A stretch of 64,000 nucleotides of DNA from Synechococcus sp. PROS-7-1 (GTDB taxonomy: Bacteria; Cyanobacteriota; Cyanobacteriia; PCC-6307; Cyanobiaceae). Shown here one piece after another: positions 8,345-17,070 of this stretch. The translations under genes were made by a program, and so were the position numbers. The notes under the pieces are model-generated. The model was not told the DNA's origin and made no database searches. It saw nothing but the letters and a program-made list of their open reading frames with translations. The number at the start of each line of letters is the position of its first letter. Position 1 is the stretch's first letter. The DNA lies in the NCBI RefSeq assembly GCF_014279795.1, contig NZ_CP047945.1, forward strand, positions 1,446,572-1,510,571. The letters are read 5' to 3'.

Positions 8345-11300
8345 TCAGACGCTCAGAACAGCCTCGTTTTGAGCTTTCTGCTGCTGCTCTCGCTGCTCGG
8401 CGGTCAATCCGTCAGCATCAGGGATCTGAGCCACCATCTGCTCCAGCCAGCCCTTGAGCTCGTCGAGCTGCTTGTCCATCGGCAGAACCCCCAGCCCCCG
8501 CGCCAGCACCTTGGCCGAAGCACCTGTTCCGGCCTGGTACACCAAGCGGCCGTGTAGGTGTTGGGGCAAGCCCTGACGGAGCAACCTGAAGGCAGGCTCT
8601 TCCATCGGCGTCTCCAGAGCAATGTTCGGCTTCTCAGGACGGATGCGGGAAAAACCGCAGCGCTTGGCCAGAAGCTTCAGATTCATCAGTTGCAGCAATG
8701 ACTGAACCGGTCCTGGCAGTGCTCCATAACGATCGGCCCAGAGAGCAGCCAGCTCCACGAGTTCATCACCGCTGAGGCATTCCGCCGCAGCGCGATACGC
8801 AGCCATCTTCTCGTCAGCATCCGTAATCCAATCCGCAGGAATGAAGGCCGTGACCTGCAGATCCACCTGGGTGTCATCCACTGAAGGAATGTCTTGCCCT
8901 TGAATCTCCGCCAGAGACTCCTGCAACATCTCCATGTAGAGATCGAAGCCGATCGCTTCCATTTGCCCGCTCTGTTCAACACCGAGCAGGTTGCCGACGC
9001 CGCGAATCTCCATATCGCGCATGGCCAGCTGATAACCACTTCCCAACTGGGCGAATTCCTGAATCGCCCTCAGACGCTGACGCGCTGCCTCACTCAAGGA
9101 GGCATTACCGGGATAAAACAACCAGGCATGGGCCTGAATGCCACTTCGGCCGACACGTCCACGCAACTGATACAGCTGGGCGAGTCCGAAACGATGCGCA
9201 TCCTCGATGAGAATCGTGTTCACCCGTGGAATGTCGAGTCCGCTTTCCACGATCGTGGTGCAAAGCATCACATCGGCTTCACCACCGTTAAAAGCCACCA
9301 TGGCACTTTCAAGCTCACCCTCGGCCATCTGGCCGTGCGCCACCAACAGCTTCAGCCCAGGAAGCATCTGACGCAACTGACCAGCGACGTCCTCAATCCC
9401 TTCCACCCGAGGCACCACGTAGAACACCTGCCCGCCCCGATCCAGTTCCTGACGGATCGCGCTGCGAATCGCCTCGTCATCGAGTGCAGCGAGATGGGTC
9501 TTGATCGGACGCCGCAACGGAGGCGGTGTGGTGATCAGGCTCATCTCCCTTACACCGGAAAGACTCATGTAAAGCGTTCGCGGAATCGGTGTTGCTGACA
9601 GCGTGAGAACGTCGACGTCCTTGCGTAGAGCTTTGATCTTTTCCTTCTGGTTCACCCCGAAGCGCTGCTCCTCATCCACCACAAGCAAGCCGAGCTTGTC
9701 GAACGCCGTGCTTTTGCTGAGCAACTGATGGGTGCCGACCACAGCATCGATGGTGCCTTTTTTCAATCCCTCGAGGATTGACTTGCGCTCACCAGCGGTG
9801 CGGAACCGGTTCAACAAGGCCACCTTGATCGGATAAGGGGCAAAACGTTCAGAGAGGGTGCGCCAGTGCTGCTGGGCCAGCACCGTCGTTGGGGCGAGCA
9901 TGGCCACCTGACGCCCTGCAGTGATGGCCTTGAAGATCGCCCGGATCGCCACCTCGGTCTTGCCAAAGCCCACATCACCACACACCAGCCGGTCCATCGG
10001 TTGGGACTTCTCCATGTCCCTCTTCACCTCTGCCGTTGCTTTGAGCTGGTCGGGTGTGGGTTCGTAGGGGAACGATTCCTCAAGCTCGCTCTGCCAGGGA
10101 CCATCAACAGGAAAGGCGAACCCCGGCGCTTGATGACGCTCGGCGTAGAGCTTCACCAGATCGAGCGCCACTTTGCGAAGGGCCTTGCTGGCCCGTTCCT
10201 TGGCTTTCACCCAGGCCGTACCGCCCATCTTGCTCAGCTGAGGCGGAGCATCGCTGTTGGCCCGGTATCGGCCCAGACTTCCCAGCTGGTCTGCGGCCAC
10301 CCGCAGGATGCCATCGGCGTACTGCACAACGAGGTAGTCGCGCACCTCACCGCTGATGGCCAGTTTCTCAAGTTTTTGAAAACGACCGATGCCGTGGTTG
10401 CGATGCACCACGAAATCGCCGGGGCGCATCTTGTTGGGATCCACCGTTCGACTGGCCGCCTTCCGGCGCCGACGCACATATCCCGTGCTGGTGAGTGTCT
10501 GCTGCCCAAAGAATTCGCGATCAGTGATCAGAACCACGCGCCAGGCGGGCAGCTGCAGCCCCTCAAGATCCGCGGCACCACGGGTTTTTAGAGCCACCGG
10601 TGTGCTCTGCTCGACCAGGCGTTCAATGGCTGCGGCATCAGCTGCATTAGGAACGAAACGACTGACACAGTCGTGTTCTTCAAGCAGGGCGACGGCACGA
10701 CTCGGCTGGGCTGATAGCAGCCAGACCGCTTGCTTCTCCTGCTGGTAACCCTTGATCAGCTCACCGAGCTTGCCGAACTGATTGGGATACGCCGGCACCG
10801 GCCGGCTGTTGAGATCAAACGCATTGGGGTGGTCGTCGCGCTCCTGGAGCTCCGCCAAATCGAAACCGTGGAAGGCAGCAGCCGAAGCCATGGCCTGATC
10901 GATCGGGCGGTGAAGCCTTGGCAATGGCAGGCCGAGATCGCCGTGGTGCTCTTCGGCGTGGTCAAACCATTGCTCGCCATGGGAACGTCCATGGCGGCGT
11001 TCATCAATGGCAACGCAGCATGCTGCAGGGAGATAATCGAGAAGAGACGCGGGCTCCTGCCAAGCCAGCCCGAGCAACCGACGCATCCCTTCAGGGGTGC
11101 CACCCTCGAGAAGCTCATTGAGAGCCTGCTCACTCAGAAGCTGATCCAGGCCATCGGGCATCGACTCACGCAGGGCTTCAGCGATGAGGGGGCTGAAACC
11201 GGTCGGGGTCAGCCGCAGGCTGTCGATCGGATCAAGGGATCGCTGGCTGGCGGGGTCGAACTCCCTGAGTTTGTCGAGTTCATCGCCGAAGAACTCAAGC

Positions 11301-11887
11301 CGCACCGGCAGCTCACTGCTCACCGGAAACACGTCAACGATGTCTCCGCGCCGACTCCAGGTGCCTTCCTGGTCGATCGTCGACACCCGCTCATAACCCA
11401 GTTGGCTGAGAGAGACGGCCAACGCCTCCAGGTCGAGGGTGTCGCCTTTGCGCAGGGTGCGGCAGCGGTCAGCGAGAACCTGCGGTGGCGGTAGGTGGGG
11501 CTGAAGGCAGCGCTCTGTGGCCACGATCGCCAGGTCGCGGCTCTGCCCCTCCACCTGCAATTCGCTGAGCACCTGCAACTGCCCCCAGGTGATTTCACTG
11601 GTGGGATCGAAGGGTTCGTAGGGAGAGCCTTCACTGGTGGGATAGAGCTGGGCACTACGCCACCCCATCAGCTCAAGCAGCGCGGTCCAGCGACCGGCCT
11701 CCTCCAGCGTGGGCACCACCACCAGCAGGGGCCGGTCTTGATGGCGGGCCATGGCACTGGCCACCAAAGCGCGTGCAACACGACCAGCACCACGCAGCAA
11801 CAAGCGATCAGAGCGCTCGATCCGCTCACACAGCTCACCACTCAGCGCCGATGTCTGCAGCAGACGCACCAAGGAGCTGAGGGGCAT
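8345..11887 (-). CDS. mfd: Transcription-repair coupling factor
   Basis: A 1180-residue DNA translocase that removes RNA polymerase stalled at lesions and recruits UvrA. The order is normal: a UvrB-like N-terminal module, the RNA polymerase-interacting domain (DFVVHRNHGIGRFQKL, near residue 510), then the RecG-like helicase with Walker A (CGDVGFGKTEVA), Walker B (VVDEEQRFGV) and DMEIRGVGNLLGVEQSGQ, and a TRCF C-terminal domain. I place the start at the ATG at 11887 (MPLSSLVRLLQ). The frame continues 63 codons upstream, but that part does not look like Mfd and antisenses the next gene. Length then matches the family. Confidence 0.95.
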   Translation of the reverse strand: MPLSSLVRLLQTSALSGELCERIERSDRLLLRGAGRVARALVASAMARHQDRPLLVVVPTLEEAGRWTALLELMGWRSAQLYPTSEGSPYEPFDPTSEITWGQLQVLSELQVEGQSRDLAIVATERCLQPHLPPPQVLADRCRTLRKGDTLDLEALAVSLSQLGYERVSTIDQEGTWSRRGDIVDVFPVSSELPVRLEFFGDELDKLREFDPASQRSLDPIDSLRLTPTGFSPLIAEALRESMPDGLDQLLSEQALNELLEGGTPEGMRRLLGLAWQEPASLLDYLPAACCVAIDERRHGRSHGEQWFDHAEEHHGDLGLPLPRLHRPIDQAMASAAAFHGFDLAELQERDDHPNAFDLNSRPVPAYPNQFGKLGELIKGYQQEKQAVWLLSAQPSRAVALLEEHDCVSRFVPNAADAAAIERLVEQSTPVALKTRGAADLEGLQLPAWRVVLITDREFFGQQTLTSTGYVRRRRKAASRTVDPNKMRPGDFVVHRNHGIGRFQKLEKLAISGEVRDYLVVQYADGILRVAADQLGSLGRYRANSDAPPQLSKMGGTAWVKAKERASKALRKVALDLVKLYAERHQAPGFAFPVDGPWQSELEESFPYEPTPDQLKATAEVKRDMEKSQPMDRLVCGDVGFGKTEVAIRAIFKAITAGRQVAMLAPTTVLAQQHWRTLSERFAPYPIKVALLNRFRTAGERKSILEGLKKGTIDAVVGTHQLLSKSTAFDKLGLLVVDEEQRFGVNQKEKIKALRKDVDVLTLSATPIPRTLYMSLSGVREMSLITTPPPLRRPIKTHLAALDDEAIRSAIRQELDRGGQVFYVVPRVEGIEDVAGQLRQMLPGLKLLVAHGQMAEGELESAMVAFNGGEADVMLCTTIVESGLDIPRVNTILIEDAHRFGLAQLYQLRGRVGRSGIQAHAWLFYPGNASLSEAARQRLRAIQEFAQLGSGYQLAMRDMEIRGVGNLLGVEQSGQMEAIGFDLYMEMLQESLAEIQGQDIPSVDDTQVDLQVTAFIPADWITDADEKMAAYRAAAECLSGDELVELAALWADRYGALPGPVQSLLQLMNLKLLAKRCGFSRIRPEKPNIALETPMEEPAFRLLRQGLPQHLHGRLVYQAGTGASAKVLARGLGVLPMDKQLDELKGWLEQMVAQIPDADGLTAEQREQQQKAQNEAVLSV

Positions 11888-11965
11888 GGCGTGACCACAA
11901 GCGGCAACGCATGATTGTCGCAATCCACTGCACGCCTGCGTGCGCTGCCACCGGTTTCGCTTCCT

Positions 11966-12205
11966 ATGCCCCGCTACCGATGCCCTGAATGCTGTTGCGG
12001 TCCTGCGATCGTCCTGCATCCACCGAAGGGATCGGTTCCGGTTTGTGCGCGCTGTCGCACCGTGATGGAGCGCCAACCGCTGGTACGGCCCGGTCCTCTG
12101 CTGGTGTTGCTCACGGTTGGCTCCGCCTTGATCGCGATCTCCATCCCCGCCCTGCTCACCCCGACCCCGCCACGCCGACCGCCGGCGTCCCAGACCACAA
12201 CCTGA
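11966..12205 (+). CDS. Small zinc-ribbon membrane protein, hypothetical
   Basis: A 79-residue protein starting MPRYRCPECCCGPAIV. Paired cysteines (CPEC and CARC about 20 residues apart) suggest a small zinc ribbon. A C-terminal hydrophobic segment (LLVLLTVGSALIAISIPALL) should span the membrane, and a Pro/Thr-rich tail closes it. The start codon is the ATG just after the divergent mfd start, so the two genes share a short intergenic region of about 78 bp. Function unknown. Confidence 0.6.
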   Translation: MPRYRCPECCCGPAIVLHPPKGSVPVCARCRTVMERQPLVRPGPLLVLLTVGSALIAISIPALLTPTPPRRPPASQTTT

Positions 12206-12247
12206 CGGCCGGTTGGCTGCTAAGGAAGACCGAGAGATCAGGGGACC

Positions 12248-12787
12248 ATGGGTGACAACCTCAAATCCATCCGCAAACCGCGGGTGGAGCGTCGCTTCGA
12301 GAACGCGATCTGGAGATTTCGCCTGATCACGCTCATTCCTGTGGTGATGAGCCTGATAGGCAGCATCAGTTGCTTCGTGCTCGGCACCTACGAAGAGCTC
12401 GTTGTGCTCTCGAAGGTGTTACAGGGCCGATTCACCTACGCCAACAGCACGCTGTTAATCGGCAAGGTTGTGGGTGGAATTGATTTTTACCTAATCGGCA
12501 TTGCCCTGCTGATTTTCGGCTACGGCATCTATGAGCTGATTATTTCCGACATCGATGTTCGCCAGCAGGACAACTCCCAGGAACGGCGCAATCTCCTCAA
12601 CATCGAATCCCTTGATGGGCTGAAGCAGAAACTCACCAAGGTGATCATCGTTGCCCTGATCGTCACCGCTTTCAAGCTGATGGTGAGCTTCGAGGTGAAA
12701 ACCATCACCGAACTCCTGCAGTACTGCGCAGGGGTGCTGATGCTGGCCTTCAGTGCCTATTTGATCGGTCGCACGGGCAAGCACTGA
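12248..12787 (+). CDS. YqhA/UPF0114 family membrane protein
   Basis: A 179-residue inner-membrane protein with four likely membrane segments: about residues 22-45 (LITLIPVVMSLIGSISCFVL), 75-98 (DFYLIGIALLIFGYGIYELI), 130-150 and 155-172. The segment YGIYELIISDID and the FENAIWRFRLI opening are typical of the UPF0114 family. The biochemical role of the family is not established. The gene starts 42 bp after the zinc-ribbon gene and may be co-transcribed with it. Confidence 0.75.
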   Translation: MGDNLKSIRKPRVERRFENAIWRFRLITLIPVVMSLIGSISCFVLGTYEELVVLSKVLQGRFTYANSTLLIGKVVGGIDFYLIGIALLIFGYGIYELIISDIDVRQQDNSQERRNLLNIESLDGLKQKLTKVIIVALIVTAFKLMVSFEVKTITELLQYCAGVLMLAFSAYLIGRTGKH

Positions 12788-12901
12788 AACGGGATCTGGG
12801 TTTGCATCCCCCGCAAGGGTGAAGCGCGTTCATCCCCAGGGGGGAGGCATCCAAAGGCACAGGCAGCGGACGGTGAAAAGGTTCCAACGCCATGCCCGCG
12901 A

Positions 12902-13759
12902 ATGACCTCCACCCCCGCACCAACCCCGCCCTGCCACCGGCTCGAACGTCTCCAGCGCCGAGAGCAGCACCGCCCAATTCCTGAGTCGATTCAAAAGCGC
13001 AATGGACTGGTGTTGCAACACCTGGGGCTAGCTCACCATGCCGCCAATCAACAGTTGCCCAGGGGCGGTGGCGAGTACGACGACCTCTGCCAGGAAGCTC
13101 GTCTCGGACTCGTGAAAAGTTTGGACCACTTCGATCCCTCCCGAGGCCATCGAGTGAGCAGCTACGCGATTCCAAAAGCAACAGGACAGATCCTCCATTA
13201 CAGGCGTGATCGCTTGCACACCCTGAGGATTCCCTGGCGGATCAAGGATCTGCACAGCCGTGGCATGCGCCTGCAGGAGCAGCGCCTGCAGGCAGGCCAG
13301 GCACCCTTCAGCGATCCAGATCTTGCCGCCGCTCTGGGAGTGACCCCTCGCCGCTGGCAGCAGGCCAAGAGCGCCCATCAAGATCAACGCCTGGTGTCGC
13401 TGAACGCACCGATCTCAAGGGGAGATCGAGCAGACGCAACAGATGCAGGCGAACGGATCGACCAGCTTTCCTGCATAGGGAGCGAGGCGCAGGACCCACA
13501 ACAACGTTGGTTGCATGAGGCTCTCCAAGCCCTGGATCCCGATCATCGCCGCTGGCTCAAGTCGCACTGGATCGATGGGGTTCCCCTCGGAAAGCTGGCT
13601 GAGAGAGAACGGATGGATCGACGAACCCTCTCGAAAATCCTGCGGGACACACTGCAGGACCTGCGCTGCAGGGCTGAATTGGCCATCAAGGCATCATCCC
13701 CAGAAGTACTGCCGCAGCCATCGCCAGCAGCGCCGCCCAGGCCGTCTGCAACCCATTGA
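12902..13759 (+). CDS. RNA polymerase sigma-70 family factor (alternative, cyanobacterial group 3-like)
   Basis: A 285-residue sigma factor. Region 2 is clear: YDDLCQEARLGLVKSLDHFD (near residue 60) followed by RGHRVSSYAIPKATGQILHY, which contains the core-binding and -10 recognition segments. Region 3 follows around RIPWRIKDLHSRG and FSDPDLAAALGV. Region 4 is at the end: a helix-turn-helix in GVPLGKLAERERMDRRTLSK. Lacking region 1.1, it would direct RNA polymerase to a special promoter set (stress, motility or similar). Its final 74 bp overlap the end of the convergent DUF92 gene. Confidence 0.82.
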   Translation: MTSTPAPTPPCHRLERLQRREQHRPIPESIQKRNGLVLQHLGLAHHAANQQLPRGGGEYDDLCQEARLGLVKSLDHFDPSRGHRVSSYAIPKATGQILHYRRDRLHTLRIPWRIKDLHSRGMRLQEQRLQAGQAPFSDPDLAAALGVTPRRWQQAKSAHQDQRLVSLNAPISRGDRADATDAGERIDQLSCIGSEAQDPQQRWLHEALQALDPDHRRWLKSHWIDGVPLGKLAERERMDRRTLSKILRDTLQDLRCRAELAIKASSPEVLPQPSPAAPPRPSATH

Positions 13760-14453
13760 CCAATTCATTGCTGAGCCAGGGCCATCGGCCCTGGCCGGTG
13801 GCCCCCAGGAGACTCTCAAGCAGCGTGGACACCAATCCCACAACCGCCACCAGCACAACGGACGATGCCGAAGTGAGCAGACCCAGCTGTGCCATCACCA
13901 GGGTCATCAACAAACTTCCAACAGCACTGGCAAGGGTTCCCTCCACACTCACAGCCCCCTCAGTGCCGGCCGGAACCGGCCGCAATGTGGTGATCAGCAG
14001 GGTGGTGCGCCCCCAGCGCTTACCGATTTCACTGCCGAACGTATCGGCGAGCTTGGCCGCGAAACTGGCGGCAAAGCCGATCAGCAAGAAACGCTCTGAT
14101 CCCAGTCCAGCTGCAACAAGCATCGCCAGCACCAGACCAGTGAAGGCTGAACCCCAGACATTTTCAGGACCACGTCGTCCCCCCCGGGCCTCGGCAAGGC
14201 CCAGATCTCGCTTGCGCGCAAATCCCAGCTTGGTGACCAGTGAGCCCAAGACCAGATAGGCCACCACAGCGAGCCAGCCGCGCCAACCCAAGGATCCCCA
14301 CAGCACGGTGCCAAGCAATCCCGCATGACACCACCCGGCGCGCGTCAGCACCGGAAAGCGCTGCGCCAAGCTGATCAGAACACCGTTGACCGCCAACGCC
14401 GTCAACCAGAGCATGGGCTGCTGGGTTGGCAAATCTGGCGAAGGGAAGACCAT
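13686..14453 (-). CDS. DUF92/TIGR00297 family membrane protein, probable phytyl-phosphate kinase-like (VTE6 family)
   Basis: A 255-residue polytopic membrane protein with six or so hydrophobic segments. The family-specific conserved core ASFAAKLADTFGSEIGKRWG appears near residue 130, followed by VPAGTEGAVSVEGTLAS. Plant VTE6 of this family phosphorylates phytyl phosphate, salvaging phytol for tocopherol and chlorophyll synthesis; the same role is plausible here but is inferred. The stop region overlaps the end of the sigma-factor gene on the other strand by 74 bp. Confidence 0.8.
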   Translation of the reverse strand: MVFPSPDLPTQQPMLWLTALAVNGVLISLAQRFPVLTRAGWCHAGLLGTVLWGSLGWRGWLAVVAYLVLGSLVTKLGFARKRDLGLAEARGGRRGPENVWGSAFTGLVLAMLVAAGLGSERFLLIGFAASFAAKLADTFGSEIGKRWGRTTLLITTLRPVPAGTEGAVSVEGTLASAVGSLLMTLVMAQLGLLTSASSVVLVAVVGLVSTLLESLLGATGQGRWPWLSNELVNGLQTAWAALLAMAAAVLLGMMP

Positions 14454-14536
14454 GGCATGTGTTGCACTGCCCTAAGCATCAACGCTGAAGGCTTCGCTTG
14501 CGCGGATAATCACCAGTGGTGTCACTCCGGATCCGC

Positions 14537-14914
14537 ATGGTGCTGCTGCGCAAGGGTTTTTTTCTCGAGCTCGATACGGAGAAGGCGGCTGGAAGTCCGA
14601 AGCTCCAGCTCGGCACGGTGAGAGTCGTGTCCGAATCCCCCGAGGAATCGGTCGCAACGGTCAGCGCAGAAGCACCAGTTGCTGGAGGCGGTCAGATGCC
14701 GTCCACCAGCACCGATTCAAAACCCTCAGTCACCACCGCCGAGGCCATCGCCGCGGAACTGGCTGCGGCTGAAGCATCCCGTCCTGCCGTTGAGTACGTC
14801 ACCTTTGCTCCGGAAGCTCTGCAGCCCGGCACCAGAATTCGCCCTGGCAAGCGCAAGCCCGGACGCAATCTCTCCAATTTCCGCTCGATGGCTTCCGAGC
14901 TGTTCAAGAGCTGA
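14537..14914 (+). CDS. Hypothetical protein with basic C-terminus
   Basis: About 125 residues from the ATG at 14537 (MVLLRKGFFLELDTEKAAG); the frame also allows a GTG at 14516. The N-terminus reads like a folded short domain (KLQLGTVRVVSESPEES). The middle is rich in Ala, Glu, Ser and Thr and is probably disordered. The end is well conserved-looking: VEYVTFAPEALQPGTRIRPG followed by a basic KRKPGRNLSNFRSMASELFK. The protein is soluble, with no known domain. The next small gene lies 20 bp downstream in the same direction. Confidence 0.62.
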   Translation: MVLLRKGFFLELDTEKAAGSPKLQLGTVRVVSESPEESVATVSAEAPVAGGGQMPSTSTDSKPSVTTAEAIAAELAAAEASRPAVEYVTFAPEALQPGTRIRPGKRKPGRNLSNFRSMASELFKS

Positions 14915-14934
14915 GTCAGGCCTAATCACCGGAG

Positions 14935-15126
14935 ATGACGTTGAAAACCAAGCGAGCAACTGGCTTATTGAGCTGGATCGGTCTCAGTGATCGTGCCAAT
15001 CCCGAGGAGACCAGGCCCAGGTCGACTCGCGAGCAACCGCTAACGAGCGCGCGCATCGCCCGGCTGCGCCGGATGGGGGTCAAGGGGCGCCAACTCATGG
15101 ATGCTTACAAGCGTCAGGTGCGCTGA
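14935..15126 (+). CDS. Small basic hypothetical protein
   Basis: A 63-residue Arg/Lys-rich protein (MTLKTKRATGLLSWIGLSDR at the start, then a run of basic residues ending LMDAYKRQVR). The helix ARIARLRRMGVKGRQLMDAY looks like a stable structural element. It follows the preceding gene by 20 bp and its last 13 bp overlap the end of rsmE on the other strand. Function unknown; the call rests on the frame and its position. Confidence 0.5.
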   Translation: MTLKTKRATGLLSWIGLSDRANPEETRPRSTREQPLTSARIARLRRMGVKGRQLMDAYKRQVR

Positions 15127-15869
15127 AGCTCGCGTCTCCAACTGCAGAGCGCAGTGGCTGCAGCCACTGCGGCCGTTGAGCTGCGCAGGATCGTGCCGCC
15201 AAGACCAACACCACACCAGCCAGCCTCGGCAGCGGATTCTCGCTCTGCGCTGGTCCAACCACCTTCAGGCCCGATCGTGATCCAGCAGCCTCCAGGCAAG
15301 CACTTCTGAGCCGCCAACACAGTTGACAGATCAGAACACGCTTGATCACGGGTCACCGCGATCAAGCGAAGGTTCTCTGCTGAAAGGGTGCCCCACCAAT
15401 CGTCTGTGGACAAAATAGGCAAGAGCTCAGGAGCCCAGAGACGTTCACACTGCTCAACCGCCTCGCGCAGGATCACCCCCCAGCGATCAGGCCTGTACTC
15501 CGCCTGCGGTACACAGCGTTGGGCCTGAAGAGGTTGCAAGCGATCCACCCCCAGCTCGCAGGCCATGCGCATCACCTCATCCATGCCGCGGCGCATCACA
15601 GACACGGCCAGCCCCAACGGTGGTTGGGGTGCGGCAATGGCCTCAGGCAGCACGCCGAGATCACTGTCCAGCGCGAGATCCCCCTCGGTCGTGAGTCGAG
15701 TGCTGAACAACTGGCCGCAACCATTGACGACGTGCACCTCAGCACCGGGCCGCAGGCGGAGCACCCGCTTGAGATAACGCGCCTCCGAAGCGGTGAGCCC
15801 GATGCGGCTCAACGCCTGAGCACCGCGCAGCCTGGCGGGGTCGATCAGCAGCCGCCGTCGTTCAGCCAC
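15114..15869 (-). CDS. rsmE: 16S rRNA (uracil1498-N3)-methyltransferase
   Basis: A 251-residue SPOUT-fold methyltransferase that modifies U1498 of 16S rRNA with S-adenosylmethionine. The N-terminal PUA-like part (RRLLIDPARL ... HYLK-like RYLKRVLRLRPGAEV) is followed by the SPOUT knot with TIGPEGGWTSAERE and LGGTILRSSTAAVAAAT, the family's conserved cofactor loops. The usual LGXRILRXETA is slightly changed here. It lies 6 bp from the DUF3531 gene on the same strand and is probably co-transcribed. Confidence 0.9.
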   Translation of the reverse strand: MAERRRLLIDPARLRGAQALSRIGLTASEARYLKRVLRLRPGAEVHVVNGCGQLFSTRLTTEGDLALDSDLGVLPEAIAAPQPPLGLAVSVMRRGMDEVMRMACELGVDRLQPLQAQRCVPQAEYRPDRWGVILREAVEQCERLWAPELLPILSTDDWWGTLSAENLRLIAVTRDQACSDLSTVLAAQKCLPGGCWITIGPEGGWTSAERESAAEAGWCGVGLGGTILRSSTAAVAAATALCSWRRELQRT

Positions 15870-15875
15870 TGCTGC

Positions 15876-16325
15876 TCAAGTCATTCCGGGAAAAATGCTG
15901 TCCGGATGGTCTTCAACCGGCCAATCCTCATTCACGCCTCCAATCAAGAGTTCCTCGATCTGCACCAGATCGGAATCGAGTTGACGCAAGGCGTTGATCA
16001 GCACATCAAGGCAAAACCCATCACTCGTTCCAAGATCAACCCAGCAACGAGCCCAATCCTGCTCGTACTCGAGTTGACCCATGTTGTGCATCAACGCCGG
16101 CATCACTGAGGTGGACTCCTCATTGTCGTAACTCATCCAACTGAGCTCATCACCTTCCTCGTGCACCTGCATGGATTCCGCATTGAATCCTCCGAGCCTC
16201 CCCAACACATACCAGCTATCAAAGATGCCATCGACGTAGTTGCGCTCACCCTGACTAGGAATTTCGCTGAAGCGCAGCCAGAGCCAGCAGTTGAAGGGAT
16301 CAACCTCTCGGAAGCGAACGTGCAT
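15876..16325 (-). CDS. DUF3531 family protein
   Basis: A 149-residue soluble acidic protein. It opens MHVRFREVDPFNCWLWLRF and contains the well-marked LDYVDGIFDSWYVLGRLGG-like stretch (here NYVDGIFDSWYVLGRLGGFN) and MHNMGQLEYEQDWARCWVDL. This is the pattern of the DUF3531 family found in cyanobacteria and plastid-bearing plants. No enzymatic motif is visible and the function is unknown. It is upstream of rsmE with a 6-bp gap. Confidence 0.78.
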   Translation of the reverse strand: MHVRFREVDPFNCWLWLRFSEIPSQGERNYVDGIFDSWYVLGRLGGFNAESMQVHEEGDELSWMSYDNEESTSVMPALMHNMGQLEYEQDWARCWVDLGTSDGFCLDVLINALRQLDSDLVQIEELLIGGVNEDWPVEDHPDSIFPGMT

Positions 16326-16416
16326 GGCCTTCAGGTGACCCCCGCATCATCGCTGGCTTCTGGCGGATCGACCATGCTGGGTTTGCCTTGTTAAGGGATG
16401 CAGCGCGTTTTCGGAA

Positions 16417-17049
16417 ATGCTGGAACTCACCGATATCCACTACAAACCGGCAACTTCAGGAAGAACCATTCTCGAAGGAGTGTCCCTGACTGCACAACAG
16501 GGCAGTCCCCTGCTGATTTCAGGAGAAAGCGGCAGTGGGAAAACCAGCTTGCTGGAGATCATCAGCGGCATGGTCGGAGCCCAATCGGGCACGATCAACT
16601 GGAAGGGAACACCTCTGAATCAACGCCAGCGACGCTGGCTTTGTGGTGTCGTTTTCCAATTCCCTGAACGCCACTTCCTGGGACTGAGCGTGAGCCAGGA
16701 ACTGAAACTGGGTCACCGCCGACTGAGTGGTGACAACCAGATTGAGGCCCTCAGCCAGGTTGGACTGCACGGGGTTGACAGCCGACAGGCTCCGGAGCGT
16801 CTCAGTGGAGGGCAACAACGACGGCTGGCCTTGGCCGTGCAACTCCTGAGGAAACCGGAGGTCTTGCTCCTCGATGAACCCACCGCGGGCCTGGACTGGT
16901 CGGTTCGTGGTGAGGTGCTGGATCTGCTCTTCAACCTGTCCAAACAGCATGTTCTGGTCGTGGTAACCCATGAACCCGAGCTGTTCCTGAGCTGGAACTG
17001 CGAGCAAAGGCAGCTGCGCAACGGCCATCTGCTCCCTCTGTCACCATGA
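16417..17049 (+). CDS. ABC transporter ATP-binding protein (short, CbiO/EcfA-like)
   Basis: A 210-residue ATPase with Walker A (GESGSGKTSLLE, near residue 37), a Q-loop in VVFQFPERHF, signature LSGGQQRRLALAVQLL and Walker B LLLDEPTAGLD. The QFPERHFLG stretch resembles ATPases of energy-coupling-factor (cobalt/vitamin) importers. No permease gene lies next to it, so its partner must be elsewhere or it acts as a soluble ATPase. The Hsp33 gene starts 21 bp downstream in the same direction. Confidence 0.82.
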   Translation: MLELTDIHYKPATSGRTILEGVSLTAQQGSPLLISGESGSGKTSLLEIISGMVGAQSGTINWKGTPLNQRQRRWLCGVVFQFPERHFLGLSVSQELKLGHRRLSGDNQIEALSQVGLHGVDSRQAPERLSGGQQRRLALAVQLLRKPEVLLLDEPTAGLDWSVRGEVLDLLFNLSKQHVLVVVTHEPELFLSWNCEQRQLRNGHLLPLSP

Positions 17050-17070
17050 CCGCTGCGATGCAGGGAGGCC

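Noticed and set aside
9866-10591. 241-codon plus-strand frame inside mfd
   Set aside because: Antisense shadow of a strongly conserved gene; no domain or sensible composition.
11888-12076. 63-codon N-terminal extension of Mfd
   Set aside because: It overlaps the divergent zinc-ribbon gene and does not resemble Mfd; the ATG at 11887 gives the normal length.
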